A stretch of DNA of 64,000 nt from CAYZJD01 sp964483455 (GTDB lineage: Bacteria > Acidobacteriota > Terriglobia > Bryobacterales > Bryobacteraceae), in assembly GCA_964483455.1 (NCBI GenBank), contig CAZACK010000001.1, positions 59,552 through 123,551 of the forward strand, read 5' to 3'. Made by a program: the position numbers and the translations under genes. This document shows positions 8,300 through 16,079 of the stretch, in pieces. Within the stretch, counting starts at the first letter, position 1, and each line of letters begins with the position of its first letter. The notes under the pieces are model-generated. The model made no database searches and was not told where the DNA came from. It worked only from the letters and a program-made list of their open reading frames with translations.

Positions 8300-9457
8300 T
8301 TGGCCCAGAACCAGACGGTCGTTTCGGTCCTCGGGATCGACCCGTTCCGCATCGGCGGCGGCGAGACCTTCGCCCGGGAGATCTCCCGGCAGCTTGGGAT
8401 GCTCGGCTGGCGAAGCGTGCTGTGCTACCTGAACCCGCCGGCCGGTAAGGTTCGCGAATTCCTCGAACTCCCGAACGTGGATCTGGAGGTGCTTCCGGAT
8501 GCGTGGCGTCCGGGCTGGCGCCAGGCGTGCGGGCTGGTTGCGATTCTGCGCCGCCACCGGCCGGAGATCCTGCATCTGCATTTCAGCAGTTTCCTTGGGC
8601 CGTATCCGTGGACCGCGAAGCTGCTGGGAGTACCGCGCATCTTCTTCACGGACCATTCCTCGCGGCCGGAGGGCTATCAGCCGCGGCGCGCGCGGCTGTG
8701 GAAGCGGCTCGCCACCCGGGCGATCAACAGTCCCATCGAGCGCGTCACCTGCCCGAGCGACTACGGCGTGCGCTGCTGGGAGGAACTCGGCGTGCTGCCG
8801 CCCGCGAGGTTTGTCCGTATCTACAACGGCGTCGATCTCACGCGCCCCGCTGGGGACGCGACGGCCTTTCGCCGGCGCTGGTCGATCCCCGGCGACAGGC
8901 TGGTGGTGCTTCAGGTGAGCTGGATCATCCCGGAGAAGGGAATTGGAGACCTGCTCGCAGCGGCCCGCCGCGTCGTCCAGCAGGAGCCACGGGCTCACTT
9001 CGTGGTTGCCGGCGAAGGAGCCGCGAGAGCCCAATTCACCGAGGGGGCGGCGCGGATGGGACTCGAGCGACACGTCACCTGGACGGGCCTGCTGCTGGAT
9101 CCCTGGGCTGAAGGAGCCTACGCCGCCGCCGATGTCGTTTGCCAGGTCTCGCGCTGGGAGGAGATCTTCGGCTGGTCGATTGCCGAGGCGATGGCCGCCG
9201 GCCGGCCGGTCGTCGGCACCCGGGTCGGCGGCATCCCGGAAGTGATCGAGCACGGCAGGAGCGGCTTGCTCGTTCCGCGCGGCGATGTGTCCGCGATCGC
9301 CTCCGGCATCTTGTCGTTGCTCCCGGACGCCGCCCTGCGTGAGTCCATGGGCGAGGCCGGCCGCGCGATCGCAAAAGGGAAATTCGACCTCGCCAGAAAT
9401 GTCGGAGAGCTTCTTCGACTGTACGGTTTGGGCAGTGGTATTGACCGCGGCTGCTAA
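8300..9457 (+). CDS. GT4-family glycosyltransferase
   Basis: 385 residues, TTG start at 8300 directly behind the radical SAM stop; no other start fits the N-terminal strand VVSVLGIDPFRIGGGE, whose Gly-rich loop begins a GT-B fold. The C-terminal domain has the nucleotide-sugar region VVLQVSWIIPEKGIGDLL and the retaining GT4 E-x7-E motif in EEIFGWSIAEAMAAG, then GGIPEVIEHGRSGLLV. It should transfer a sugar from a nucleotide donor to a lipid or polysaccharide acceptor at the inner membrane. Coupling to a radical SAM enzyme suggests a modified glycan product. The acceptor is unknown. Confidence 0.88.
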   Translation: MAQNQTVVSVLGIDPFRIGGGETFAREISRQLGMLGWRSVLCYLNPPAGKVREFLELPNVDLEVLPDAWRPGWRQACGLVAILRRHRPEILHLHFSSFLGPYPWTAKLLGVPRIFFTDHSSRPEGYQPRRARLWKRLATRAINSPIERVTCPSDYGVRCWEELGVLPPARFVRIYNGVDLTRPAGDATAFRRRWSIPGDRLVVLQVSWIIPEKGIGDLLAAARRVVQQEPRAHFVVAGEGAARAQFTEGAARMGLERHVTWTGLLLDPWAEGAYAAADVVCQVSRWEEIFGWSIAEAMAAGRPVVGTRVGGIPEVIEHGRSGLLVPRGDVSAIASGILSLLPDAALRESMGEAGRAIAKGKFDLARNVGELLRLYGLGSGIDRGC

Positions 9458-9478
9458 AGAACTTCGAAAGAATTTGTA

Positions 9479-9563
9479 GCCGCTGATGAACGCCGAGTGC
9501 GCCGATGCCGACTTCAAGAATCGCCTCATCACCATCGGCGTTCATCTGCGTTCATCGGCGGCT
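9479..9563. repeat. GATGAACGCCGA palindromic repeat, copy 1
   Basis: The 180-base gap between the glycosyltransferase and the permease holds an imperfect inverted repeat: GCCGCTGATGAACGCCGA on the left, and CGGCGTTCATC plus GTTCATCGGCGGC on the right, about 40 bases apart. It could form a hairpin. A second copy lies at the far end of the window (63896-63966). Confidence 0.75.
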
Positions 9564-9638
9564 TACCAACTCCCCGCCTCTTCCGCAGGGTGTCAGTGGT
9601 GCGGGGAGGGCCGCCTGCGCTAGCATCGACTCTGGCTG

Positions 9639-10958
9639 ATGCTCACCCTCACGCAGCGCCTCGAGCGCTACTTCGAATTCCCGGCTCTCGGCGCCAACTG
9701 GCGCACGGAGATCCTTGCCGGCGCGACCACGTTCATCACCATGGCCTACATCGTGTTCGTGAACCCCTCGATCCTGCACGAGGCCGGCATGCCGGTGACG
9801 GCGGTGGTGGCCGCTACCTGCCTGTCCTCCGCCATCGGCAGCCTGCTGATGGGCGTGCTGGCGCGCTACCCGATCGCCCTCGCCCCCGGCATGGGTCTGA
9901 ACGCTTACTTCACCTACGTGGTTGTCAAAGGCATGGGCGTGCCGTGGCAGGCGGCGCTTGGGGCCGTCTTCCTCTCCGGCGTGACCTTTCTCGCGCTGAC
10001 GCTGGCCGGCGTCGTCCGTCCCGTCGTGGCCTCCATCCCCCGGGAGCTGTACTCGGCGGTGGCGGCGGGGATTGGCCTGTTCATCGCGCTCATCGGATTT
10101 CGCAATTCGGGCATTATCGTCTCGAGCCCGACCACGACGGTCAGCATGGGCAACCTGCGGGATCCGAACACGCTGCTGGCGATCGCCGGCCTGCTGCTGA
10201 TCGCCGCCCTGCTCGCCTGGGGCGTTCGCGCCGCCATGCTCATCGGCATCCTGGGCACGACCGCCATTGGCGCCCTTTTCGGCCTTGTACACTGGGAGGC
10301 GCGGACGTACAGCCTGGCGGACATCTCGGCCACCGCGTTTCAGCTCGACATCCCATCCACGCTCGGGCTCGGCTTCCTGGAAATCGTCTTCGTGTTTTTC
10401 TTCGTCGATGTCTTCGACAACGTCGGCACGCTGGTGGCCGTTGGCCAGAAGGCGGAGCTTTTCGATCAGAGCCGCGAAATCCCTAGGCTGAACCGCATCC
10501 TGGTCGCCGATTCGACCGCCACCATCACCGGCGCGCTGGCGGGCACATCCACGGTGGTCAGCTACATTGAGAGCGCCGCTGGGGTGGTCGCCGGGGGGCG
10601 GACCGGAGTGACCTCGATCGTCACCGGCCTGCTGTTCGTCGCCGCGCTGTTTGTCGCCCCGTTGATTGGCGCGATCCCGGCGGCGGCCACCGCGCCGGCC
10701 CTCATCGTGGTCGGCTGCCTGATGATGTCGCACATCGGCGAGATCCAGTGGTCCGACCCGAGCATCGGCATTGCCGCGTTTCTCACGATGACCACCATCC
10801 CGCTGACCTTCAGCATCGCCAACGGCCTGGCGTTCGGCTTCACCGCCTACACTCTCCTGCGGGTGCTGCGCGGCGAGTACCGCAAGGTGAGCTGGCTGGT
10901 CTACGTGCTGACGGCGCTGTTCTTGGCGCGTTTCTACTACCTCGGCCACGGCGGGTAA
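9639..10958 (+). CDS. AzgA-type purine (adenine/guanine/hypoxanthine) permease
   Basis: 439 residues, about 12-14 membrane helices, the usual length of the AzgA branch of the NCS2 nucleobase transporters. Family sequence is clear: the N-terminal LERYFEFPALGANWRTEILAG and TFITMAYIVFVNP, APGMGLNAYF in the substrate region, and the FFFVDVFDNVGTLV and TSTVVSYIESAAGV segments. It should import adenine, guanine or hypoxanthine with protons. It starts at an ATG preceded only by a weak site. Its last 129 bases recur as a shortened copy at 11491-11586, evidence that a second azgA copy once stood here. Confidence 0.92.
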   Translation: MLTLTQRLERYFEFPALGANWRTEILAGATTFITMAYIVFVNPSILHEAGMPVTAVVAATCLSSAIGSLLMGVLARYPIALAPGMGLNAYFTYVVVKGMGVPWQAALGAVFLSGVTFLALTLAGVVRPVVASIPRELYSAVAAGIGLFIALIGFRNSGIIVSSPTTTVSMGNLRDPNTLLAIAGLLLIAALLAWGVRAAMLIGILGTTAIGALFGLVHWEARTYSLADISATAFQLDIPSTLGLGFLEIVFVFFFVDVFDNVGTLVAVGQKAELFDQSREIPRLNRILVADSTATITGALAGTSTVVSYIESAAGVVAGGRTGVTSIVTGLLFVAALFVAPLIGAIPAAATAPALIVVGCLMMSHIGEIQWSDPSIGIAAFLTMTTIPLTFSIANGLAFGFTAYTLLRVLRGEYRKVSWLVYVLTALFLARFYYLGHGG

Positions 10959-10995
10959 AGTCGCTCCCAGCGCCGTACATCCACAGACTCGGAGC

Positions 10996-11457
10996 GTGCC
11001 CGAACTGACGGTTCCCACGCGCCCCGGACTCGTACTGCGACGATCGGTGCCTATGATACAAAAGCGCGGCGAGACGCACCAACACCCACCGAATTCTCCG
11101 AATTCTCTCTTGACCGAATCGCCGTTCGATGATAAGAGTATCTGTCGCCATAAGCTGGAATTCTCCACAAACAGGAGGATCCAGCTCCAGCGTGTCACCG
11201 GAAACCGCAACCACCCGAACGTGGATACGGTGGACGTGGCGAAGAACCTGACTCTGCAAACGGTCCTTCCCGCGGCTCTCTGCTCGCCGTTCTCGTTCCA
11301 CCGCGAGTACGGCACGGCCGGAAACCCGATCCTGCTGGCGCCGGGGACTTACATGGTCACCGCAACGGCGACGGTCGGAGGCAAGCGAAAGAACAAGACC
11401 GTCAGTTTCGCTGTCAGCACCTGTGACTTCAACCCGACGGTCATCGTCGACTTCTGA
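10996..11457 (+). CDS. Hypothetical ORF, possible fragment
   Basis: An open frame of 153 codons fills the 600-base space between the permease and its decayed copy. The first half reads like non-coding sequence (charged, His and Pro rich, no leader). The last 45 residues (ILLAPGTYMVTATATVGG and then a Cys-containing VSTCDFNPTVIVDF end) look like the closing strands of an Ig-like or carbohydrate-binding beta-sandwich. A shorter start at the GTG at 11221 would cover just that part. It may be the 3' remnant of a larger exported protein brought in by the rearrangement that left the azgA copy. I do not recognise it. Confidence 0.3.
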   Translation: MPELTVPTRPGLVLRRSVPMIQKRGETHQHPPNSPNSLLTESPFDDKSICRHKLEFSTNRRIQLQRVTGNRNHPNVDTVDVAKNLTLQTVLPAALCSPFSFHREYGTAGNPILLAPGTYMVTATATVGGKRKNKTVSFAVSTCDFNPTVIVDF

Positions 11458-11490
11458 CGATAGCCTGTGGGGCGCCTGCGAGGGTGGTGG

Positions 11491-11586
11491 GCGTTCGGCT
11501 TCACCGCCTACACCCTCCTGCGGGTGCTGCGCGGCGAGTACCGCAAGATGAGTTGGCTTGTCTACTACCTCGGCCATGGCGGCTGA
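11491..11586 (+). pseudogene. Remnant of a second azgA (3' end only)
   Basis: Ninety-six bases repeat the last 129 bases of the purine permease gene (10830-10958), in the same direction and down to the stop codon. The copies differ by a handful of mostly silent changes and by one in-frame loss of 33 bases (VLTALFLARFY in the intact gene). The loss lies exactly between two TCTAC direct repeats in the intact copy, a sign of slippage deletion. No start and no upstream permease sequence remain. The stop codon of the uracil-DNA glycosylase gene on the other strand falls inside this remnant. Confidence 0.85.
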
Positions 11587-12305
11587 CGGCGAACCGGGGG
11601 CACAGCCATCCGCCGCCGGGCTCGCAGGAACACGGCGCGCAGCATCTTCTCTGTCAGCCGGCCGGTCGACGTGTTCTGTTGGCTGGGGTGGTAGGAGCTG
11701 ATCAGCAGCGGCAGGCCGGGAGCTGTGCGATGCTCCCGGTTGTGGCCGAACGGGAAATCCGCGCGGCTCCTGATCAGGCCGCGGTCGCGCAGAAGCGACA
11801 GATAGACGTCGAACGCGATCCGTCCCAGCGCCACGACCACCCGCACGCCGGGCAGCAGATCCAATTCCTGCTCGAGCCACGAGCGGCAGGCGACGATTTC
11901 GCCCGGCGCAGGCTTGTTGGCCGGAGGCGCGCAACGGACGGCAGCCGTGATGTACGCCTTGGTGAGCATCAACCCGTCGTCGCGCGAACGGCTCACCGGC
12001 TGCGAGGCGAACCCAGTGTCATGGAGGACCTTGTAGAGAAAGTCCCCGGAGCGGTCGCCGGTGAACATACGGCCGGTGCGGTTGGCTCCATGAGCGGCCG
12101 GTGCAAGCCCGATGACGAGAAGCCCCGCGGTCGGATCGCCGAATGACGGCACCGGCTTGCCCCAGTAAGACCAATCGCGGTAGGCCCGCCGCTTGACTTG
12201 CGCGACCCGCCGGCAGTGGTCAAGGAGACGGGGACACTTCGTGCAGGCGACGACCTGCTGCTGGAGTGCGGCCAGGGCTGACGAGTTGGGGTTCACCGGG
12301 AGCAA
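11565..12305 (-). CDS. Uracil-DNA glycosylase, family 5 (UdgB) type
   Basis: 246 residues. Motif A is GLAPAAHGANRTGRMFTGD and motif B is SYHPSQQN, which together mark the family 5 (UdgB-like) branch; Cys residues (CTKCPRL, then a later Cys) are those that hold the [4Fe-4S] cluster. It removes uracil and other deaminated bases from DNA in base excision repair. The start is a TTG at 12305, with a GTG three codons on as an alternative; neither has a good ribosome site. The final residues (RRQPPWPR) are encoded by the reverse strand of the azgA remnant, so the C-terminal tail is probably a recent replacement. Confidence 0.88.
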   Translation of the reverse strand: MLPVNPNSSALAALQQQVVACTKCPRLLDHCRRVAQVKRRAYRDWSYWGKPVPSFGDPTAGLLVIGLAPAAHGANRTGRMFTGDRSGDFLYKVLHDTGFASQPVSRSRDDGLMLTKAYITAAVRCAPPANKPAPGEIVACRSWLEQELDLLPGVRVVVALGRIAFDVYLSLLRDRGLIRSRADFPFGHNREHRTAPGLPLLISSYHPSQQNTSTGRLTEKMLRAVFLRARRRMAVPPVRRQPPWPR

Positions 12306-12344
12306 GCCAATGAGAGTACCATTTCTTACGGAGAGGACAGTTCC

Positions 12345-13670
12345 ATGATTGACCCAGTCAGCCGCAGGACGTTTCTCGGCGCGGCGTCCGCCGCCGCGGT
12401 CGCAAGCGGCGCGTCGGCCGCCGACCGCAAGCCGGCCCTGTTAGGCGGAAAGCCGGTCCGGGAGGTGTCGTGGCCGGAGTGGCCGAAGGTCACCGCCGCC
12501 GACGAGCAGATCCTGATGGAGGTGCTCGAATCGCGCCAGTGGTTCCGAGGCGTCTCGGGCCGCTACGCGAAGCGTTTCGAGGAGGAGTACGCCAGGCTGA
12601 CCGGCGCCAGGCACTGTCTGGCGACGGCCAACGGCACCAGCGCGCTGTGGACTTCGCTCAACGCCCTCGGCGTCGGCCCGGGCGATGAGGTCATCGTGCC
12701 GCCGTATACGTTCGTGGCGACCGTCAACGTGGTGCTGCTCCAGCACGCGCTGCCGGTCTTTGTCGACACCGACCCCGCGACGTTCCAGATCGATGCTCGA
12801 AAGATAGCCTCGGCGATCACCGACCGCACGCGGGCGATCATCCCGGTGCACCTCGGAGGATCGGCGGCCGATCTCGACGCGATCTTCGCCGTCGCCGCCA
12901 AGCGCAAGATTCCCGTGATCGAGGACGCCTGCCAGGCGCACCTGGCCGAATGGAAAGGCCGCAAGGTCGGCTCGCTCGGCGACACCGGGTGTTTCAGCTT
13001 CCAGGTGTCCAAGAACCTGCCCTCGGGCGAGGGCGGCGCTGTCCTCACCAACAACGACGAGGTCATCGAGCGCTGCTTCACCTTCCACAACAACGGCCGC
13101 GGGCGCAAGACAGAAAGCTACAACTTCTCGTATTTCGCCAACGGCGCCAACCTCCGAATGACGCAATTTCAGGCGGCGCTGCTGGTTTCACAAATGCAGC
13201 GGCTGGAGGAGCAGTCGAAGCTCCGCGAAGAGAACGCGGCGTATCTGACCGGTCTGTTACGCGAGATACCTGGTATTCAGCCCGCGCGGATGTACGAGGG
13301 CTGCACGCGGAACGCATATCACCTATACATGTTTCGCTACGACAAGCAGCAGTTCACGAGCCTTCCCCGCGGCGTATTCCTGAAAGCTCTGGAGGCCGAG
13401 GGAATCCCGTGTTCGGGAGGTTACACGCCGCTGAACAAAGAGCCCTTCCTCAAGAATGTTTTCCAGTCGCGGGCCTACCGGACCATCTTCCCCTCCGCGC
13501 GCCTGAAGGAGTGGGAGGAGCGTAACCTGTGCCCGGCCAATGACAGGCTCTGCGAGGAGGCCGTCTGGCTCACACAGAACATGCTGCTGACTGGGAAAAG
13601 CGACATGGACCAGATTGCCGAGGCGGTCCGGAAGATCCAGGGACAGGCGGCGGCATTGCGGAAAAGCTGA
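12345..13670 (+). CDS. Tat-exported DegT/DnrJ/EryC1-type PLP aminotransferase
   Basis: 441 residues from the ATG at 12345, with a GGAGAGGA site upstream. Residues 1-26 are a twin-arginine leader (VSRRTFLGAAS plus Ala-rich core ending ASAAD). The rest is a full DegT-family fold: a PLP-facing EDACQAH motif about residue 193 and the Schiff-base Lys at 223 in QVSKNLPSGEGG. Family members transaminate keto-sugars or make AHBA-type amino acids in the cytosol. A Tat leader would carry the folded, PLP-loaded enzyme to the periplasm. It has no sugar-nucleotide biosynthesis neighbours. Substrate unknown; the family call is firm and the location is inferred from the leader. Confidence 0.88.
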   Translation: MIDPVSRRTFLGAASAAAVASGASAADRKPALLGGKPVREVSWPEWPKVTAADEQILMEVLESRQWFRGVSGRYAKRFEEEYARLTGARHCLATANGTSALWTSLNALGVGPGDEVIVPPYTFVATVNVVLLQHALPVFVDTDPATFQIDARKIASAITDRTRAIIPVHLGGSAADLDAIFAVAAKRKIPVIEDACQAHLAEWKGRKVGSLGDTGCFSFQVSKNLPSGEGGAVLTNNDEVIERCFTFHNNGRGRKTESYNFSYFANGANLRMTQFQAALLVSQMQRLEEQSKLREENAAYLTGLLREIPGIQPARMYEGCTRNAYHLYMFRYDKQQFTSLPRGVFLKALEAEGIPCSGGYTPLNKEPFLKNVFQSRAYRTIFPSARLKEWEERNLCPANDRLCEEAVWLTQNMLLTGKSDMDQIAEAVRKIQGQAAALRKS

Positions 13671-13678
13671 GCGGCGCC

Positions 13679-14014
13679 GTGGCGCAGACTCTTGTGGCCG
13701 GCGATTCCGCCGAGCCGGGCTCGGTGTTCGGCTTCGAGTCATTGGCGGAAGATAAGTCGGTGTTCACCCAGGTTCGAACACAACCATCCTCCGGTTCAGC
13801 CTGACCTCACCGCGTCTGCTTATGCGTGGCAGTTACAGAACCTGGCTTCATCGAGCCGGAGGAAGGCGTACCGGGCGCCAGCCTGGGCAAGGTCTTCCGC
13901 AACTGGGCTGAGGTGGCGGCGGACGCGAGCGCCGAACTCGAAAGCATCCGGGCCATCGGCAAGTTCATGGGGCCGAGGACGCGTCGGTCGTACTGGCGCG
14001 GGAGTAGCGGCTGA
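13679..14014 (+). pseudogene. Possible degraded small gene (one reading frame, one internal stop)
   Basis: The 370-base space after the aminotransferase holds one frame with coding-like composition. It starts at a GTG (13679), reads AQTLVAGDSAEPGSVFGFES and on to a TGA at 13802, then continues in the same frame to a TGA at 14012-14014 (VAVTEPGFIEPEEGVPGASL, KVFRNWAEVAADASAELESI). Codon use resembles the neighbours on both sides of the internal stop. It could be a pseudogene with one nonsense change, or two chance ORFs. I do not recognise a family. Confidence 0.25.
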
Positions 14015-14040
14015 CGCCGCGGCCGGAGGGAGGTTGCGCA

Positions 14041-14454
14041 ATGCAAGACATTGAGAGCAATGAAGGTACAAGCCAGACGTCGGCGGCGCTGAGCGGCGTC
14101 ATCGCCGGGCTGGTTGTCGTCTTGATCGGCCTGGCCGCCGGCCAGCTCGGAGAGCCGTTCCCGGGCCGATCGCCGTTTGAGCCGACCGTTGCCGCCTCGG
14201 CCGCCGCTTTGGCCGCGGCCGTGGCCTCGTATCGATCCGGCGGTCCCATCGGTGCGTCCCTGGCGCTTGCCCTCGGCGTGTTTCTGGTAGCCTACTTCGT
14301 CAATGTCTGGCTCACCCACTGGATGGGCGTGGGGAGCCTGGTGCGCCGCCGGCCTATTAGTCCGGGGGCGATGGGGTGGCGCCGCGATCTCGCCGTGTGT
14401 CTTCTGGGGATCGGCGCCGGGTCGTTCCTCGGCAGTTTTCTCGGGCGGCGGTAA
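14041..14454 (+). CDS. Small integral membrane protein, unknown function
   Basis: 137 residues with a strong ribosome site (GGAGGGAGG, 8 bases before the ATG). Four hydrophobic segments are visible: about 18-34, 51-65, 72-92 and 117-133. A short basic loop (VRRRPISPGAMGWRRD) lies between the last two and probably faces the cytosol. No motif for a known transporter or enzyme is present and the protein is not recognised. It is convergent with the lipoprotein gene; the palindromic repeat at 14484 lies between their ends and may serve as a two-way terminator. Confidence 0.7.
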   Translation: MQDIESNEGTSQTSAALSGVIAGLVVVLIGLAAGQLGEPFPGRSPFEPTVAASAAALAAAVASYRSGGPIGASLALALGVFLVAYFVNVWLTHWMGVGSLVRRRPISPGAMGWRRDLAVCLLGIGAGSFLGSFLGRR

Positions 14455-14483
14455 GACTGAGGCCGCGAGATTGGCGGCACGCC

Positions 14484-14580
14484 GGAATCGGTGGCAGGCT
14501 CCGCTGTCCCCGAGCGCACGCACCGCACTGCTAACCACGCACGCCTGTCGCGCGGGACAGCGTTGGCTGCCTCCGATTCC
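14484..14580. repeat. Imperfect 27-base inverted repeat
   Basis: Two 27-base arms (14484-14510 and 14554-14580) match at 23 positions in inverted orientation, around a 43-base loop. Each arm begins or ends with GGAATCGG / CCGATTCC and closes near GCTGTCCC / GGGACAGC. It lies between two convergent genes, so it could end transcription from both sides. A degenerate half (GCCGGTGGCAGGC) is seen near 42090. Confidence 0.75.
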
Positions 14581-14602
14581 ATATGCTTGTGAAGCCTTGC
14601 CG

Positions 14603-15322
14603 CTAACCCTCCAGCTCCAACCGGATCTCGCCGATGCCTCCCTCGATATCCAGCCGCAAGGTGACCGGCGACTTGTCGAAGGCGTCGTTGGTGTAGGTGT
14701 GGCCTTCCCGGTGGAAGCCGTGGGCTTTGATCTCACCGATCCCGCCCCGGGCCCGCGCCTGCACGCCGACGTCCCTGGGCAGGCGTACGGTTGCCTTGCC
14801 GACGCCGCCGCGGATGCGGGTTTCGAACGACTTCTTCCACGGGCCGGTCAGATTCAGGTCCAGTTCGCCCGCGCCCAGGCGGACGTCGAGCTGGCGCAAC
14901 TGCATGCCCCGAAGGTCCATCTCATTCTTTCCGGCGCCGAGACTTACGTCGAGGTCCATCGGAACGTCGTCGCTCAATTTGAGATCCCACTCGTGGCGCA
15001 AGTCGGAACGCGGGCCGATGCTGATCCCGGTCCGCTGGCGCACGGTCAGATTCCCGCGAAACCCGACGACGTCGTAGCGGACCTCCGGTTTCCAGCGCTC
15101 ATCGTCGTATTGAAATGTCGCCTGAAGAAGGTCGCCGGCGCCGCCGGCGACACGCAGCTCCCCCGCCTTCATCTCGATCCGGACATTGGCGCGCTCGGCG
15201 GTGCCGAGCGAAACGGTGCGGGTTTCTTCGCGAGGCTCCCCCCGCGGGGGAACCCCGACGCACCCCATCAGCACAAGCAAAATGGCCGGCGGCAGCGCCC
15301 AGCCGGACAGGCTCACGCTCAT
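14603..15322 (-). CDS. Lipoprotein with toast_rack/LiaF-like beta-helical domain
   Basis: 239 residues from the ATG at 15322. A lipoprotein signal is visible (hydrophobic run ending LLVLMGC, lipobox Cys at residue 21). The body has repeated short beta turns (LGAGKNEMDL, LGAGELDLNL, RGGVGKATVRL, GGIGEIKAHG, GGIGEIRLEL), the pattern of the toast_rack (DUF2154) and LiaF-like putative adhesin domains. Such proteins are envelope-associated and sometimes linked to cell-envelope stress sensing; no regulatory partner is next to it here. It ends convergent with the small membrane protein. Confidence 0.75.
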   Translation of the reverse strand: MSVSLSGWALPPAILLVLMGCVGVPPRGEPREETRTVSLGTAERANVRIEMKAGELRVAGGAGDLLQATFQYDDERWKPEVRYDVVGFRGNLTVRQRTGISIGPRSDLRHEWDLKLSDDVPMDLDVSLGAGKNEMDLRGMQLRQLDVRLGAGELDLNLTGPWKKSFETRIRGGVGKATVRLPRDVGVQARARGGIGEIKAHGFHREGHTYTNDAFDKSPVTLRLDIEGGIGEIRLELEG

Positions 15323-15428
15323 CGCGACTCCTTTATCCGGAATACGAGCGCCGGGGCAAAAAGTTCCCGACCGGGAAGGACGAAGCCCAGGAAAGACGGA
15401 GACCCTGGCGCGGAGCCTTGCGCTATGT

Positions 15429-16079
15429 CTACTCGAATTGCTGCCGGAAATCCTGAAACTGCTGCTCCAGATTACGAACCGTTTCCCGTAGAGCCTCGAC
15501 CTCGGCCTCGAGCCTGGTGAGACGGGCCGCGGCGGAGTCTGGGGGAGGCGCGGGCGGTTGCGCTTCTGCCTGCTCCACCGCCGGCTCGCCGGCCAGCAGG
15601 TGGGCGTAGCGGAGTTCCCGCAGGCCCGGCTGTCGCGGCAAACGGATCACTAACGGCGGCTCCCAGGTCATCAGCCGCTCGAGCGTCGATTCCACCGACT
15701 CCAGGTCGTCGAAATCGTGCAGTCGCTGGGCCCGGCTCTTCAGCTCGCCGGGCGTTTGCGGACCCCGCAGCATCAACTCGCAAAGCACAGCCAGCTCGCG
15801 GTTGCCGAGGTTCAGGGTCTCGGCGATGCGGTGACTGTGCTTCGGCACACGGTTGTCGCCGCCGGTGTGCATCAGCGCCAGCCGCTTCTCCCGCAGCCTC
15901 TCCAGCGCCCGCTCCACGGTGGTTTCGTCGAAGCTGACCACGGGGTCGCGGTTCGACTTCTGGTTGCAGGCGTTGACCAGCGCGTTGAGCGAAAGCGGGT
16001 AATACTCCGGCGTCGCCATGTCCTTCTCGATCAGGGCGCCGAGGACGCGCACCTCTACGTCGGTCAAGGGCAGATTCAT
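15429..16079 (-). CDS. YceH/DUF480 (UPF0502) family protein
   Basis: 216 residues. The N-terminal two thirds are a clear YceH-type tandem winged-helix protein: VRVLGALIEKDMATPEYYPLSLNALVNACNQKSNRDPVV, SFDETTVERALERLREKRL and LNLGNRELAVLCELMLRGPQTPGELKSRA all match the family. The C-terminal 60 residues are a linker rich in Ala and Pro and a coiled coil (RLEAEVEALRETVRNLEQQF). The molecular role of the family is not settled. The ATG overlaps the nitrilase stop by 4 bases (ATGA), so it is the last gene of the queA operon. Confidence 0.92.
   Translation of the reverse strand: MNLPLTDVEVRVLGALIEKDMATPEYYPLSLNALVNACNQKSNRDPVVSFDETTVERALERLREKRLALMHTGGDNRVPKHSHRIAETLNLGNRELAVLCELMLRGPQTPGELKSRAQRLHDFDDLESVESTLERLMTWEPPLVIRLPRQPGLRELRYAHLLAGEPAVEQAEAQPPAPPPDSAAARLTRLEAEVEALRETVRNLEQQFQDFRQQFE

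Noticed and set aside
7499..9535. A 678-codon open frame on the minus strand over the radical SAM and glycosyltransferase genes
   Set aside because: The plus-strand genes carry clear family motifs; the long minus-strand frame is Arg/Pro/Ala rich with none.
9552..11315. A 587-codon minus-strand frame over the purine permease
   Set aside because: Low-complexity Asp/Arg/Gly/Gln content typical of the reverse strand of a membrane-protein gene; no family features.
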